This document shows, one piece after another, positions 24,910 to 33,633 of a DNA stretch of 64,000 bases. The notes under the pieces are model-generated. The model was given only the letters and a program-made list of their open reading frames with translations. It searched no databases and was not told where the DNA came from. Source of the stretch: Actinomadura harenae (lineage in GTDB: Bacteria; Actinomycetota; Actinomycetes; Streptosporangiales; Streptosporangiaceae); NCBI RefSeq assembly GCF_003696215.1, contig NZ_RFFG01000001.1, positions 1 through 64,000 on the forward strand, given 5' to 3'. A program made the position numbers and the translations under genes. The first letter of the stretch is position 1. Each line of letters opens with the position of its first letter.

Positions 24910-25653
24910 ATGACCACGGACCAGCCCCACCCCGCGCAGGCCACCCCGCCCGCGTCCGCAGACGACACGGACGGTCCGTCCCCCTCAGCCACGCCCCCGG
25001 CGGACAAGGCGGCCCCCTCAGCCGCGCCCCCAGTAGACGAGGCGGACCCCCACCCCGCCGAACCCACGCGTCCCCACCCCAACACCCCGAAGCCCCCCAC
25101 CCCGGCCGGCAAGCAGGCGGACACGCAGGCCGGCGGCCGGGCCGCCGGACGGACCGGCACGGAGGCGGCAGGACGGCCGGACGGGGCGGGTGGTCCGCCG
25201 GTGGGGGTCGCGTTCCTCCTGGCACAGCTGGGCTCGCATGCGGCGGGCCTGTTCGCGGAGCGGGTCGCGGCGCTCGACCTGACCCCGCCGCAGGCGGGCC
25301 TGCTGCGGATGCTGAAGGGGAGCCCGGGATGCAGCCAGCGTGAACTCGCCGACCGCCTGGGCATGCCGCCGAGCCGGTTCGTCCCGTTCGTGGACACGAT
25401 GGAAGAGCGCGGACTGGTCGAGCGTCGCCGCAACCCCGACGATCGCCGCCTGCACGCGCTCTACCTCACCGAGGCGGGCGAGTCCCTCCTGGACGAGCTG
25501 CGCCCCCTCGCGATGGCGCACGAGGCGGACCTGACCTCAACCCTGTCCCCCGAGGAGTATCGGCAGCTCAAAGGCCTGCTCCAGCGCATGGCGGCCGACA
25601 AGAACCTGACGCCGGGCGTCCATCCCGGCTTCCGCTCCGTCCGCCCCCGCTGA
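24910..25653 (+). CDS. MarR-family regulator with long disordered N-terminus
   Basis: A 247-residue regulator. Residues 100-235 are a normal MarR winged helix: LTPPQAGLLRMLKGSPGCSQ, ELADRLGMPPSRFVPFVD, MEERGLVERRRNPDDRRLHA (wing). The first ~97 residues are Pro/Ala/Asp-rich and disordered, unusual for MarR. The GGAG before the ATG is only one base away, so initiation at a GTG at 25201 (codon 98), giving a standard-length MarR, is possible. It is divergent from the six-helix membrane protein and shares its operator region. Confidence 0.85.
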   Translation: MTTDQPHPAQATPPASADDTDGPSPSATPPADKAAPSAAPPVDEADPHPAEPTRPHPNTPKPPTPAGKQADTQAGGRAAGRTGTEAAGRPDGAGGPPVGVAFLLAQLGSHAAGLFAERVAALDLTPPQAGLLRMLKGSPGCSQRELADRLGMPPSRFVPFVDTMEERGLVERRRNPDDRRLHALYLTEAGESLLDELRPLAMAHEADLTSTLSPEEYRQLKGLLQRMAADKNLTPGVHPGFRSVRPR

Positions 25654-25787
25654 CCCGCCCCGCGAGACACCGCGTCCGCCCGATCGCCAGTCCGTCAGCC
25701 CGCCGGTCCGCCGGACCGCCGGACCGAACGGCCACAGATCACCGACCCGCCGGTGACAGATGTCCAGCCTGCCGACCAGTCCGAGGG

Positions 25788-26039
25788 TCAGCCCCCGGAC
25801 GGCTCCGCCCCCTCGGGCAGCTCGTCCGAGATCGGGTACTCGACCAGGGCGAGGACGCGGCTGGCCATGAAGCGGGCGGTGCGGACGGGGGTTCCGGTGC
25901 GGGTGACCTCGCTGACCTCGACGACGCCGCGCCGCGTGTCGACCTCCACGCGGCGTCCGGCGCGGGTGGCGGTGACCTCGTAGGTGCGGACGCCCTCGCC
26001 GCCCGCGTCGATGACGATCTCGACCCTGTCGCCCTTCAT
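25788..26039 (-). CDS. Small beta-rich protein of unknown function (83 aa)
   Basis: Not recognised as a named family. From MKGDRVEIVIDAGGEG it reads as an alternating beta-strand protein (VRTYEVTATRAGRRVEVDTRRGVVEVSEV) with no signal or membrane helix, ending in an acidic Pro/Gly tail. GAGGGG lies 7 bp before the ATG; the frame extends 13 codons farther upstream without better support. It is alone and convergent with MarR. A small SH3-like or KOW-like fold is possible. Confidence 0.65.
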   Translation of the reverse strand: MKGDRVEIVIDAGGEGVRTYEVTATRAGRRVEVDTRRGVVEVSEVTRTGTPVRTARFMASRVLALVEYPISDELPEGAEPSGG

Positions 26040-26104
26040 GCAGCACCCCTCGCACCGTCGAACGTATATTCGACTCATACCCAGATCAAGGGGTCGGCAA
26101 CCGC

Positions 26105-26220
26105 CGAAAACGCAGCTCAGACCAGGAAGAACACAGGTCAGACCGAGAACGCGGGCCAGGCCGGGAACGCGGCCCGGACAGGGAACGCAGGCCAGGCCGG
26201 AACGCAGGCTAGGCCAGGAA
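26105..26220. repeat. Degenerate tandem repeats after TSUP gene
   Basis: About five imperfect copies of a unit near GGCCAGGCCGGGAACGC, interleaved with CAGGTCAGACC-like words, fill the space between the TSUP stop and the small gene. Period is 18-22 bp. They are noncoding and could fold into weak hairpins. Confidence 0.6.
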
Positions 26221-26973
26221 TCTGTACAGCGCGACGAGCCCGACGACCACGATCACCCCGCGCAGGACGTTCGACGGGATGCGCTGCCCGACCTTCGCCC
26301 CGAGCAGCCCGCCGAGTGTGGATCCCGCCGCGATGAGCAGGACGGCCGTCCAGTCGATCCCGGTCCGCCCGATCGCCCACGAGCCGATGAACACGACCGC
26401 CGCCGTGCCGTTGACCAGCGCGGACAGCACGTTCTTGGCGGCGTTGACGCGTTGCAGGTCCTCGTCGAGCGAGGTGCCGAGCAGACCGATGAGGATGATC
26501 CCCTGCGCCGCCCCGAAGTACCCGCCGTAGACGCCCGCCCCGAACACCCCGGACCACAGCCCCGGCCCGCCGTGCTCCCTCCGCTTCGGACGTCCCCGCA
26601 GGTACGCCTGGAGCCTCGGCTGGACGATCACCAGCACCAGCGCGATGACGATCAGAACCGGGACGATCACGTCGAACGCCGACGCGGGCAGTTCCAGCAG
26701 AAGCAGCGACCCCAGCGCCGCGCCCAGCATGGACGCGCTGCCGAGCCGCAGCAGCCGGGCCCGCTGCCCCTTGAGCTTGTCCCGGTAGCCGTAGGCGCCG
26801 GTCACCGAGCCGGGGACGAGGCCGATGTTGTTCGACACGTTCGCGGTCACGGGCGGGAAACCGAGGGCCACCATGGTCGGGAAGGTGATGAGCGAGCCGG
26901 AGCCCACCACGGTGTTGATCCCACCCGCGGCGATCCCCGCGGCGAAGACCGCGGCCGCGTCGAACAAGTTCAC
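26209..26973 (-). CDS. TSUP-family (TauE/SafE) anion transporter
   Basis: A 254-residue membrane carrier with eight predicted helices in two homologous halves. The first half has GIAAGGINTVVGSGSLITFP and NVSNNIGLVPG; the second has GVFGAGVYGGYFGAAQGII and RVNAAKNVLSALVNG. These Gly/Asn-rich motifs are the family signature. TSUP proteins export or import sulfite, sulfonates or other organic anions. No sulfur-metabolism gene is adjacent, so the substrate is open. Confidence 0.9.
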   Translation of the reverse strand: MNLFDAAAVFAAGIAAGGINTVVGSGSLITFPTMVALGFPPVTANVSNNIGLVPGSVTGAYGYRDKLKGQRARLLRLGSASMLGAALGSLLLLELPASAFDVIVPVLIVIALVLVIVQPRLQAYLRGRPKRREHGGPGLWSGVFGAGVYGGYFGAAQGIILIGLLGTSLDEDLQRVNAAKNVLSALVNGTAAVVFIGSWAIGRTGIDWTAVLLIAAGSTLGGLLGAKVGQRIPSNVLRGVIVVVGLVALYRFLA

Positions 26974-27078
26974 GATCGTCCCGTCCCGTGATCCGAGCGT
27001 CTTGCAGTCCCCCGATGCTAGGGAAAAGCGAGTTCACCGGATAGGTCGGGGTCGTCCGCCCACATGCTGAGACGCGCG

Positions 27079-28149
27079 TCAGCGGTCGAACGGACGGTAC
27101 TCGTCGTCAGGCGGACGCGGCGCCAAGCCCCCCTCACTCCACGGAACAGGAGAAAGCCCACTTCCGGGCGCGCCTACGTCAGCCCCTCGCACGCCGCTGC
27201 CGGGGGCGTCGCCACCGGGCGCGTCGATGCCCGGATCGTCCGCGTCCGGGCGTCCGCCGAAGACGCCGCCGAGCCCCTCCAGCGCGCGGGCCATCTCCGC
27301 CGGGACGACCCAGACCTTGTTCGCGCTCCCCTCGGCGATCTTCGGCAGGACCTGGAGGTACTGGTAGGCGAGGAGCCGCCGGTCGGGACGTCCGTCGTGG
27401 ATGGCCTTGAACACCGTCGAGATGGCCTGCGCCTGCCCGCGCGCCCGCGTGGCCTGCGCCTTCGCGTCCGCCTCGGCCGACAGGACGACCGCCTCCGCCT
27501 CGCCCCGCGCCCGCAGGACGGCCGAGGTCCGCTCGCCCTCCGCGGTCAGGATCGCGGCCTGCTTCTGCCCCTCGGCGGTGAGGATGGACGCGCGCTTGTC
27601 CCGGTCCGCGCGGGTCTGCTTCTCCATCGCGTCCTTGATCGAGTCGGGCGGGTCGACCGCCTTCAACTCGACCCGGTTGACCCGGATGCCCCACTTGCCG
27701 GTCGCCTCGTCCAGCACGCCCCGCAGCTCGGAGTTGATCTCCTCGCGGGACGTCAGCGTCCGCTCGAGGTCCATGCCGCCGATGATGTTGCGCAGCGTCG
27801 TGGCCGTGAGCTGCTCGATCGCGATCAGGAAGTCGGCCACCTCGTACGTCGCGGCCTTGGGGTCGGTGACCTGGTAGTACAGCACCGTGTCGATGCTCAC
27901 CACGAGGTTCTCCGAGGTGATCACCGCCTGCGGCGAGAACGGGACGACCTGCTCGCGCAGGTCGACGCGGCTGCGGACCTGGTCCATGAACGGCACGACC
28001 AGGCTGAGCCCGGCGGGCAGCGTCCGGTCGTACCGGCCCAGCCGCTCGACGATGTACGCCATGGCCTGCGGGACGATCCGCACCGACCGGTACAGGAGCA
28101 GTCCGCCCACCACGATGACGACGGCGGCCAGGATCAGCGTGGCGCTCAC
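27079..28149 (-). CDS. Second SPFH-domain (stomatin/paraslipin) protein
   Basis: A 356-residue paralogue of the stomatin at 18.5 kb. A single N-terminal helix (ATLILAAVVIVVGGLLLY) precedes the SPFH domain (YIVERLGRYDRTLPAGLSL ... KWGIRVNRVELK) and a coiled coil (AILTAEGERTSAVLRARGEA). The tail from about residue 285 is a Gly/Asp/Pro-rich extension absent from the first paralogue. No NfeD gene is adjacent. The GTG at 28149 puts the helix right at the N-terminus; another GTG at 28194 is possible and neither has an ideal binding site. Confidence 0.9.
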   Translation of the reverse strand: MSATLILAAVVIVVGGLLLYRSVRIVPQAMAYIVERLGRYDRTLPAGLSLVVPFMDQVRSRVDLREQVVPFSPQAVITSENLVVSIDTVLYYQVTDPKAATYEVADFLIAIEQLTATTLRNIIGGMDLERTLTSREEINSELRGVLDEATGKWGIRVNRVELKAVDPPDSIKDAMEKQTRADRDKRASILTAEGQKQAAILTAEGERTSAVLRARGEAEAVVLSAEADAKAQATRARGQAQAISTVFKAIHDGRPDRRLLAYQYLQVLPKIAEGSANKVWVVPAEMARALEGLGGVFGGRPDADDPGIDAPGGDAPGSGVRGADVGAPGSGLSPVPWSEGGLAPRPPDDEYRPFDR

Positions 28150-28351
28150 TCCTGGAGCGTAGGCCGGGCCACCACGCCCGACCAGAGCCCCCACCGCCCG
28201 TTTCCCGAACCCCCGGGCCCGTCACTGAGCCGCCCACGCCACCAGCCCGCCGGCCGGCGGCCCGCACGGGCCACCTCGACAAGACGCCCGCCTCAACAGG
28301 CCGCCCGCGCCGACCGGCCGCCTCAGCAGGCCGCCCGTGCGGACCAGCGCG

Positions 28352-29140
28352 TCAGTAGGCGGCGCGTGCGTACCAGCGGCCGTTCTGGCGGTCGATGGCG
28401 AGAGGGATGCCGAAGCAGGCGGTCAGGTGGTCGGAGGTGAACACCTCGTCCACCTTCCCGGCGGCGACGATCTCGCCCTTGCGCAGCAGCAGCGCGTGCG
28501 TGAAGCCCTCCGGGACCTCCTCGACGTGATGGGTGACCATCACGCTCGTCGGCGCGGCCGGGTCGTTCGCGAGGACGCTCAGGCGGCGCACCAGGTCCTC
28601 GCGTCCGCCGAGGTCGAGACCGGCGGCGGGCTCGTCCAGCAGGAGCAGTTCGGGGTCCGGCATCAGCGCACGCGCGATCTGGACCCGCTTGCGCTCGCCC
28701 TCCGACAGCGTCACGAACCGCCGCTTGACCAGGTCGGAGCAGCCGAGCGCCTCCAGCAGCCCGAGCGCGCGCGCCAGGTCCGTGGACTCGTACTCCTCCT
28801 GCCAGCGGCCGAGGATCGCGTAGGAGCCGGTCAGCACGACGTCGAGGACGGTCTCCCCCGCCGGGACCTTCCGCGCGACCGCCGAGCTCGCGATCCCGAT
28901 GCGGGGACGCAGCTCGAACACGTCGGTGCGCCCGATCTCCTCCTCGAGGATCTCCACCGACCCCTCGCTGGGATGCAGCAGCGCGGCGGCGATCTGGAGC
29001 AGCGTCGTCTTGCCCGCCCCGTTCGGCCCCACGACCACCCATCGGTCGCCCTCGTCCACCGTCCATGTGACGTCGCGCAGCAGGGAGGCCCCCTCGCGCT
29101 TCACGCCGACTCCCCGGAGTCGCAGTACCTCGCCGGCCAT
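28352..29140 (-). CDS. Orphan ABC ATPase (ModF/YlmA-like)
   Basis: A 262-residue cytoplasmic ABC ATPase: Walker A GPNGAGKTT, a variant signature LSEGERKRV instead of LSGGQ, Walker B LLLLDEPAAGLD and switch His in VMVTHHVEEVP. No permease gene is nearby. The altered signature and lone position match the YlmA/ModF-like group, some of which are not transporters. A modest AAAGG lies 7 bp before the ATG. The frame continues far upstream, but that region belongs to the divergent gene. Its role remains unassigned. Confidence 0.85.
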   Translation of the reverse strand: MAGEVLRLRGVGVKREGASLLRDVTWTVDEGDRWVVVGPNGAGKTTLLQIAAALLHPSEGSVEILEEEIGRTDVFELRPRIGIASSAVARKVPAGETVLDVVLTGSYAILGRWQEEYESTDLARALGLLEALGCSDLVKRRFVTLSEGERKRVQIARALMPDPELLLLDEPAAGLDLGGREDLVRRLSVLANDPAAPTSVMVTHHVEEVPEGFTHALLLRKGEIVAAGKVDEVFTSDHLTACFGIPLAIDRQNGRWYARAAY

Positions 29141-29198
29141 CGCGCGCCTTTGTCCCCAATCCGACTTCTCAGGTGATCCGATTCGCAAGAGAGAACCT

Positions 29199-30065
29199 AT
29201 GCGATTCGCAGCGCTTATGGTGGTCGGCATGGACGCAGGCGCTGACAGAACGGTCTCGACGTGCGACGCGGCGACCGCGCTGTGCGCATGGGGGAACGCC
29301 TGGCTGGCCGGGCACGTGGGCCTCGACGAGGCCGCCGACGCGGTCGAGAAGGCCGCGGGACCGCAGATCGCGGGCGTCTCCCCGGACCGTCCGGACGCGT
29401 CGCCCACCGGGTTCGTCCTGCCCGGGACCGGCGGGGACGTGCCGCTCCGGCGCGCCCTCGCCCTGCTCCGGGCCGAGGGGATGACCTCGCTGCGCCTGGC
29501 CCTGCCCGTGGCCGGCGACCCGCTCGGGCTGACCGGCCCGGCCCTGTTCAACCGTGCGGCGATCGACGCGGGATGCGCCGTCGTCGCGGTCCTCGCCGAC
29601 CGGGCGGTCGGGCTCGTCCCGCGTGAGGACCTGCGCGGATCGTCCTACGCGGGCGTCCGCTGGGAGGTGTCCGCGGCGTCGGACGGACGGCCCGACGTGC
29701 CGTCCCTGCCCGAGGCCGACCGGGACCTGACGATGGCGATGCGCGAGGCCACCGAGGCGCTGGTCACGGTGAACGACGTCGTGGCCGTTCCCCGGGAGAT
29801 CGCCGACGAGCTGATGAACCTGCGCTCGGGCGGGGCGGACGAGCCGCCGCTCGCTCCCGGCTATCCGCCGCGCGCGCAGCGGACCGCGGCCCGCGCCGTC
29901 CACCTCGCGACCGTCGTCCGGCTGGCGCGGCGGATGGAGGCGCGCGGCCTCTCCGCCCCGCAGATGCGCCGCCGCGACGAGGCCCTGCGGCTGCTCGACC
30001 GCGCCGTCCGGCGGGCCGTCGTGTCCGCCTGCGGCAGCGTCTTCGACCCCGTCCCCGACCGCTGA
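29199..30065 (+). CDS. Unknown soluble protein (288 aa), actinobacterial type
   Basis: Not assignable to a known family. It reads as a globular, acidic alpha/beta protein. Stretches such as TSLRLALPVAGDPLGLTGPALF and GCAVVAVLADRAVGLVPRED suggest a beta-alpha sandwich in the first half; the second half is helical with an Arg-rich segment (RRMEARGLSAPQMRRRDEA). No catalytic motif, signal or membrane helix is visible. The ATG at 29199 follows AGAGAG; a second ATG at 29229 is equally possible. It is divergent from the orphan ABC ATPase and ends at a strong bidirectional terminator. Confidence 0.7.
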   Translation: MRFAALMVVGMDAGADRTVSTCDAATALCAWGNAWLAGHVGLDEAADAVEKAAGPQIAGVSPDRPDASPTGFVLPGTGGDVPLRRALALLRAEGMTSLRLALPVAGDPLGLTGPALFNRAAIDAGCAVVAVLADRAVGLVPREDLRGSSYAGVRWEVSAASDGRPDVPSLPEADRDLTMAMREATEALVTVNDVVAVPREIADELMNLRSGGADEPPLAPGYPPRAQRTAARAVHLATVVRLARRMEARGLSAPQMRRRDEALRLLDRAVRRAVVSACGSVFDPVPDR

Positions 30066-30084
30066 CCTGGTCCGGGAACGCGAA

Positions 30085-30118
30085 ACGGGGCGTCTCCCTG
30101 GGAGGGAGGACGCCCCGT
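30085..30118. terminator. Bidirectional hairpin terminator between convergent genes
   Basis: ACGGGGCGTC pairs with GACGCCCCGT, and inside it TCCCT pairs with AGGGA around GGG, leaving one bulged G. The stem of about 15 bp lies between stops at 30065 (plus) and 30136 (minus). There is no T run, as is common for actinomycete terminators. Confidence 0.8.
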
Positions 30119-30135
30119 CACGAAGAGTGGTCTTG

Positions 30136-30834
30136 TCAGGCGCGGACCACGATGGTGTTGACGATCTTGTCGGCGAACGTCTGCTTGCGCTCGTCCCACA
30201 GCGGCCAGAGCCAGCCGAGGTAGCAGGCGAAGCTGTCGGCGGCGTGGCAGATCTTGCGCAGGAAGGCCATGCCGAAGCCGATCGGGTGACCGGTCTCGGC
30301 GCTGACGAGCTTGATGCCCATCTGGCGCTTGCCGATCGTCTGGCCGGTCGTGCCCTCCTGGTAGAGCAGCCACAGGCCGAGGCCGCCGCCGATGACCGCG
30401 CCGACGAGCATCAGCAGGACGCCGAACAGGGCCGCGCCGCCGCCGCTCGACGCGATGGCGGAACCGAGGAAGTAGAGCACTCCGGCCGGGGCGCCGGCGA
30501 TCAGGCCGTCGATGAAGTAACCACCGACGCGGGTCCCCCACTCGGCGAGCTGGCCGCCGCCATGCACGTGGTACCCCGGCTGCTGGCCGTAGGCCGGCTG
30601 CACCGGAGGCTGCTGGTAACCGGGCTGCTGGCCGTAGCCGGGCTGCTGGCCATAGCCAGGCTGCTGACCGTAACCGGGCTGCTGGCCATAGCCCGGCTGC
30701 TGCGCCGGAGGCTGCTGTCCGTACCCGGGCTGCTGCTGGCCGTAGCCCGGCTGCGCCGGGGGCTGCTGACCGTAACCGGGCTGCTGTCCGTACCCCGGCT
30801 GCTGCTGGCCGTACGGGTCGTAGGGGTTGCCCAC
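30136..30834 (-). CDS. RDD-family membrane protein with YGQQPG-repeat N-terminus
   Basis: A 232-residue protein. The N-terminal ~80 residues are a prion-like repeat of GQQPGY units, rich in Gln, Pro, Gly and Tyr, encoded by 18-21 bp DNA repeats. The rest is an RDD domain: [16 protein letters not shown], two further helices and [17 protein letters not shown], then a Trp-rich end. RDD proteins are proposed transporters or membrane modulators. The GTG at 30834 has AAGGAG 6 bp upstream. The DUF2752 gene lies just upstream in the same direction (89 bp), so they may be one unit. Confidence 0.88.
   Translation of the reverse strand: MGNPYDPYGQQQPGYGQQPGYGQQPPAQPGYGQQQPGYGQQPPAQQPGYGQQPGYGQQPGYGQQPGYGQQPGYQQPPVQPAYGQQPGYHVHGGGQLAEWGTRVGGYFIDGLIAGAPAGVLYFLGSAIASSGGGAALFGVLLMLVGAVIGGGLGLWLLYQEGTTGQTIGKRQMGIKLVSAETGHPIGFGMAFLRKICHAADSFACYLGWLWPLWDERKQTFADKIVNTIVVRA
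30590..30823 (-). repeat. In-frame tandem repeats coding YGQQPG units
   Basis: About a dozen imperfect 18-bp units (CCGTAGCCGGGCTGCTGG-like on the plus strand) with occasional CAGCCG-type variants. They code Gly-Gln-Gln-Pro-Gly-Tyr. All indels are multiples of three. Confidence 0.85.
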
Positions 30835-30923
30835 ACTCGCTCCTTGATTGATTGACCCTGTGGTGTTGTGACGTCCGCCGGACCGGGAGGGCTCCACGGA
30901 TTCGGCCGACGACGGACGCCTGC

Positions 30924-31373
30924 TCAGACCCGCAGGACGCCGAGCCTGACGAGCTGCCAGAGCTCCGAAGCGACGAGTGCGGCCACGAGGACCCCGCCAC
31001 GGGCCTTCGGGGACGACCCCCACCAGCGGGCTCCCAGTCCGAGCGGAGCCACGGCCAACGCCACGGCTCCGGTGAGCGCCACCGGGTTGGCGAGCACGGC
31101 CTGGCCGGGACGGCCGGCACCGAGCTCGAGGAACACGGTGGTGCCCCCGCACAGGGGACAGGGGATCCCGGTGACCGTCCGGAGGGGACAGAGCACGCCG
31201 GGGTCCTGGACGCGGTGAACCCAGGCCGCGGCGACCGCCGCCGTGGCCATGGCGGCGACCCGCAGGGCAACGCCCAGGGGGCCGCGTCGCGCGGCGTAGA
31301 GGCTCCGGTCGACGACGCCACGGAGCGTGCCGTGCGGCCCGCCCGCGACCGTCGGTCCGGTCGTTCCCCCCAC
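30924..31373 (-). CDS. DUF2752 membrane protein
   Basis: A 149-residue protein with about three helices. The DUF2752 hallmark is present: [18 protein letters not shown], two pairs of cysteines near the second helix, possibly for metal or disulfide. The GTG at 31373 has GGAGG 5 bp upstream; longer frames would run into the promoter. Minus-strand TTGACC (31442-31437) and CTATAT (31418-31413), 18 bp apart, form a good promoter 40 bp upstream. The function of DUF2752 is unknown; linkage to RDD proteins is common. Confidence 0.82.
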   Translation of the reverse strand: MGGTTGPTVAGGPHGTLRGVVDRSLYAARRGPLGVALRVAAMATAAVAAAWVHRVQDPGVLCPLRTVTGIPCPLCGGTTVFLELGAGRPGQAVLANPVALTGAVALAVAPLGLGARWWGSSPKARGGVLVAALVASELWQLVRLGVLRV

Positions 31374-31412
31374 CGATTCCTCCGCCTCAGTGACACTTCG
31401 TCCAACTGACCC

Positions 31413-31442
31413 ATATAGCGGGTCCACCCCACGGTGGGTCAA
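31413..31442 (-). promoter_or_regulatory. Promoter for the DUF2752/RDD genes
   Basis: TTGACC and CTATAT with an 18-bp gap on the minus strand. GACCC/GGGTC repeats flank the -10, and CCACC/GGTGG pairs lie between the elements, so an operator may overlap. Confidence 0.55.
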
Positions 31443-32096
31443 GTCGACACGGTTATCCGCGATGCGACCGTTATCTGGCGCATGACCGGTCTCACCCTGG
31501 CAGCAGGGTAGGACATTCCACCTCAATGGAGTGCGCGATTAACGGGATGGGACGTAGCAGGTCAGCCCGCAACCGGTCGGACAGCGTAACAGAACGTGCG
31601 CATCCGCCACACCTGGCACCCAAGACCCTGAAACCCCCAGGTAGAGCCCACATGGCCCCCACCCCACTCCCAGCGGTCCATCCCATGAACCCGCCCCGCG
31701 CAGAACGCGGTGGATATGCGGAAGCGGAGCGCGCCGGCTGGGCGCATGCGCGAGGTGCGGAACACGCACGAATGAGCTGACGCCAATGCGGACGTGCAGA
31801 ACACGAACAGCACACGTTCAGGGCGCGGGTGGGTACGCAGACGCGGAGGCACCGACGCGGGAGTGTGAAGGCATCAAGGCGTGCGTGGGCGCGAAAGGGC
31901 GCGAGGCGTGATCGGGGCGCGAGCGCGAGGGGGGCCGCGGCGTGGGCACGAGGGGTGCCGATGCGGAGCGCGGGCTCGGGGTGAGAAGTGTGTGCGGGTG
32001 CGCGTGGTGGGAGTTGAGGGTGTGCTGGACGGGCTTTCTGGTCGTTGGTGGGAGCCGGGAGGGGACGGGGCTTGGGGGGGTGGTGGGCGCGCGGCG
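31443..32096. other. Low-complexity intergenic region without genes
   Basis: No supportable gene. The stretch 31600-31690 is C/A-rich; 31690-32000 is a purine-rich plus strand full of GCGGA, GCGCGAG and ACGCAGACGCGG words, similar in style to 20110-20440. Bases 32010-32096 are G/T-rich on the plus strand (minus strand C/A) beyond the PP2C stop. Several overlapping short frames exist on both strands, none with binding site or domain-like sequence. Confidence 0.65.
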
Positions 32097-32888
32097 TCAG
32101 GCGTTGGCTGCGGCGCCCACCGTCAGGGGGGCGGTCGGCGGGGCGGCGGCGAGGTGGTCGGCCTCGACGACGTCGGCGACGACGGCGGTGATGTTGTCGG
32201 GGCCGCCGCCGTCCCTGGCCAGGCCGATGAGCCGGTGGACGGCGCGGGCCGGGTCGGGTTCGGCCGCGAGGACCTCGTAGGCGGTCTGCGGGTCCACGAC
32301 GTTGGACAGGCCGTCCGAGCACAGCAGGTAGCGGTCGCCGAGGCGGGCCTCGCGCAGGCGCAGGTCGGGCTCGCGGTCCTCGCGTCCGTCGAGGACGCGG
32401 TAGAGGACGTGCGAGAGCCGGGACGTCTCGGCCGGGTCCGCGGTCTGGCCGGCCTGCTCGGCCTCGGCCTTGAGCAGCTCGTCCATCGTGTGGTCCTGCG
32501 TGATCTGGAACAGCTCGTTGTCGCGCAGGAGGTAGCCGCGCGAGTCGCCGATGTGGGCGAGGGCGACGCGGGTGCCGTCCCACAGCATGGCGGTGAGCGT
32601 GGTGCCCATGCGGGACAGGTCGGGGCGTTCCTCGCGGACGATGCGGAGCTTCTCGTTGGCCTCGGCGACCGCGCGGCCGAGCACCCCGACGAGGTCCTCG
32701 ACGGGGGCCTCGGCGTCGAGTGAGCGCAGGGATCCGATGACGGTCGAGGACGCCACCTCGCCGCCGGCGTAGCCGCCCATCCCGTCGGCCACCGCGATGA
32801 GACGTGCCCCGGCGTACCCGGAGTCCTCGTTGTTCTCCCGGCTGCAGCCGATGTCGCTGCCTGCTGCGTACCTGATTGCTACGTTCAT
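32097..32888 (-). CDS. PP2C-family Ser/Thr protein phosphatase
   Basis: A 263-residue Mg/Mn-dependent phosphatase, PstP/PrpC-like. Metal-binding motifs are intact: SRENNEDSGY, AVADGMGGYAGGEVAS, MGTTLTAML, AHIGDSRGYLLR, CSDGLSNVV and the final GGPDNITAVV. No membrane segment is present, so it acts in the cytoplasm and should reverse Ser/Thr kinase action. It follows the response-regulator gene by 40 bp on the same strand. No Ser/Thr kinase gene is in the window. The ATG has only a weak binding site. Confidence 0.92.
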   Translation of the reverse strand: MNVAIRYAAGSDIGCSRENNEDSGYAGARLIAVADGMGGYAGGEVASSTVIGSLRSLDAEAPVEDLVGVLGRAVAEANEKLRIVREERPDLSRMGTTLTAMLWDGTRVALAHIGDSRGYLLRDNELFQITQDHTMDELLKAEAEQAGQTADPAETSRLSHVLYRVLDGREDREPDLRLREARLGDRYLLCSDGLSNVVDPQTAYEVLAAEPDPARAVHRLIGLARDGGGPDNITAVVADVVEADHLAAAPPTAPLTVGAAANA

Positions 32889-32928
32889 ACCGATTTCGAT
32901 GACGATCCTGTCAGTGGAAGTTGTTCTA

Positions 32929-33633
32929 TCAGTCCGCGACGAGTCCGTGCCGGACGGCATGGAGCGCCGCCTGCGTCCGATCCTGTACTCCCAGTTTCAT
33001 GAGCAGATTACTGACGTGCGTCTTGACCGTCTTCTCGGACACCGCCAGGACGCGCGCGATCTCCCGGTTGGACCTGCCCCGCGCGATCTGCACGAGCACC
33101 TCACGCTCCCTGTCGGTCAGCGCGGCCAGGCCGCGGTCGTCATGCCGTCCGCCGCCGGCCGCCTCGGCGCCGAGCACCGCCTCGGCCGCGTCCGGCGCGA
33201 ACAGCACGTGTCCGTCGTGGACCGCCCGGATCGCCTGGACGAGCGCCTGCGGATCGACGTCCTTGTACAGATACCCAGCCGCGCCCGCCTGAACTGCCGG
33301 CAGCACGTGGCCCCGCTCGGTGACGCTGGTGAGCACCAGCACCCTCGTCGGGACCCCGCGCGCGCGTAGTTCGGTGAGCGCGGCCAGGCCGCCCGCGCCC
33401 GGCATCTTCAGGTCCATGAGCACGATATCGGGCTCCAGCCGCTCGGCCATGGACACCGCCTCGACGCCGTCCGCGGCCTCGCCCACCACCTCGATGTCGT
33501 CCTGGATGCCGAGGTAGGTGCGCAGTCCCTGCCGGACGACCGGGTGGTCGTCGGCGATGAGCACGCGGATCGCGGCGCGCCGCGCCGATCCCCCGCCCGC
33601 GCCGGTCGCGGCGCCGCCCGCAGGGCCGCTCAC
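32929..33633 (-). CDS. NarL/LuxR-type response regulator (cognate of GAF kinase)
   Basis: A 234-residue regulator. A Gly/Ala-rich leader of about 20 residues precedes the receiver: IRVLIADDHPVVR, phosphoacceptor Asp74 in VLMDLKMPG, VLTS and YLYKDV. The LuxR domain contains LTDREREVLVQIARGRSNREI and VSEKTVKTHVSNLLMKL. The GTG overlaps the kinase stop (GTGA). It pairs with the kinase encoded just upstream; targets are not visible, but the PP2C phosphatase may be co-transcribed. Confidence 0.92.
   Translation of the reverse strand: MSGPAGGAATGAGGGSARRAAIRVLIADDHPVVRQGLRTYLGIQDDIEVVGEAADGVEAVSMAERLEPDIVLMDLKMPGAGGLAALTELRARGVPTRVLVLTSVTERGHVLPAVQAGAAGYLYKDVDPQALVQAIRAVHDGHVLFAPDAAEAVLGAEAAGGGRHDDRGLAALTDREREVLVQIARGRSNREIARVLAVSEKTVKTHVSNLLMKLGVQDRTQAALHAVRHGLVAD

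Noticed and set aside
31539..31852. Minus-strand open frames of 76-96 codons
   Set aside because: Cys/His/Pro-rich products from a repetitive noncoding stretch; mutually overlapping in different frames.
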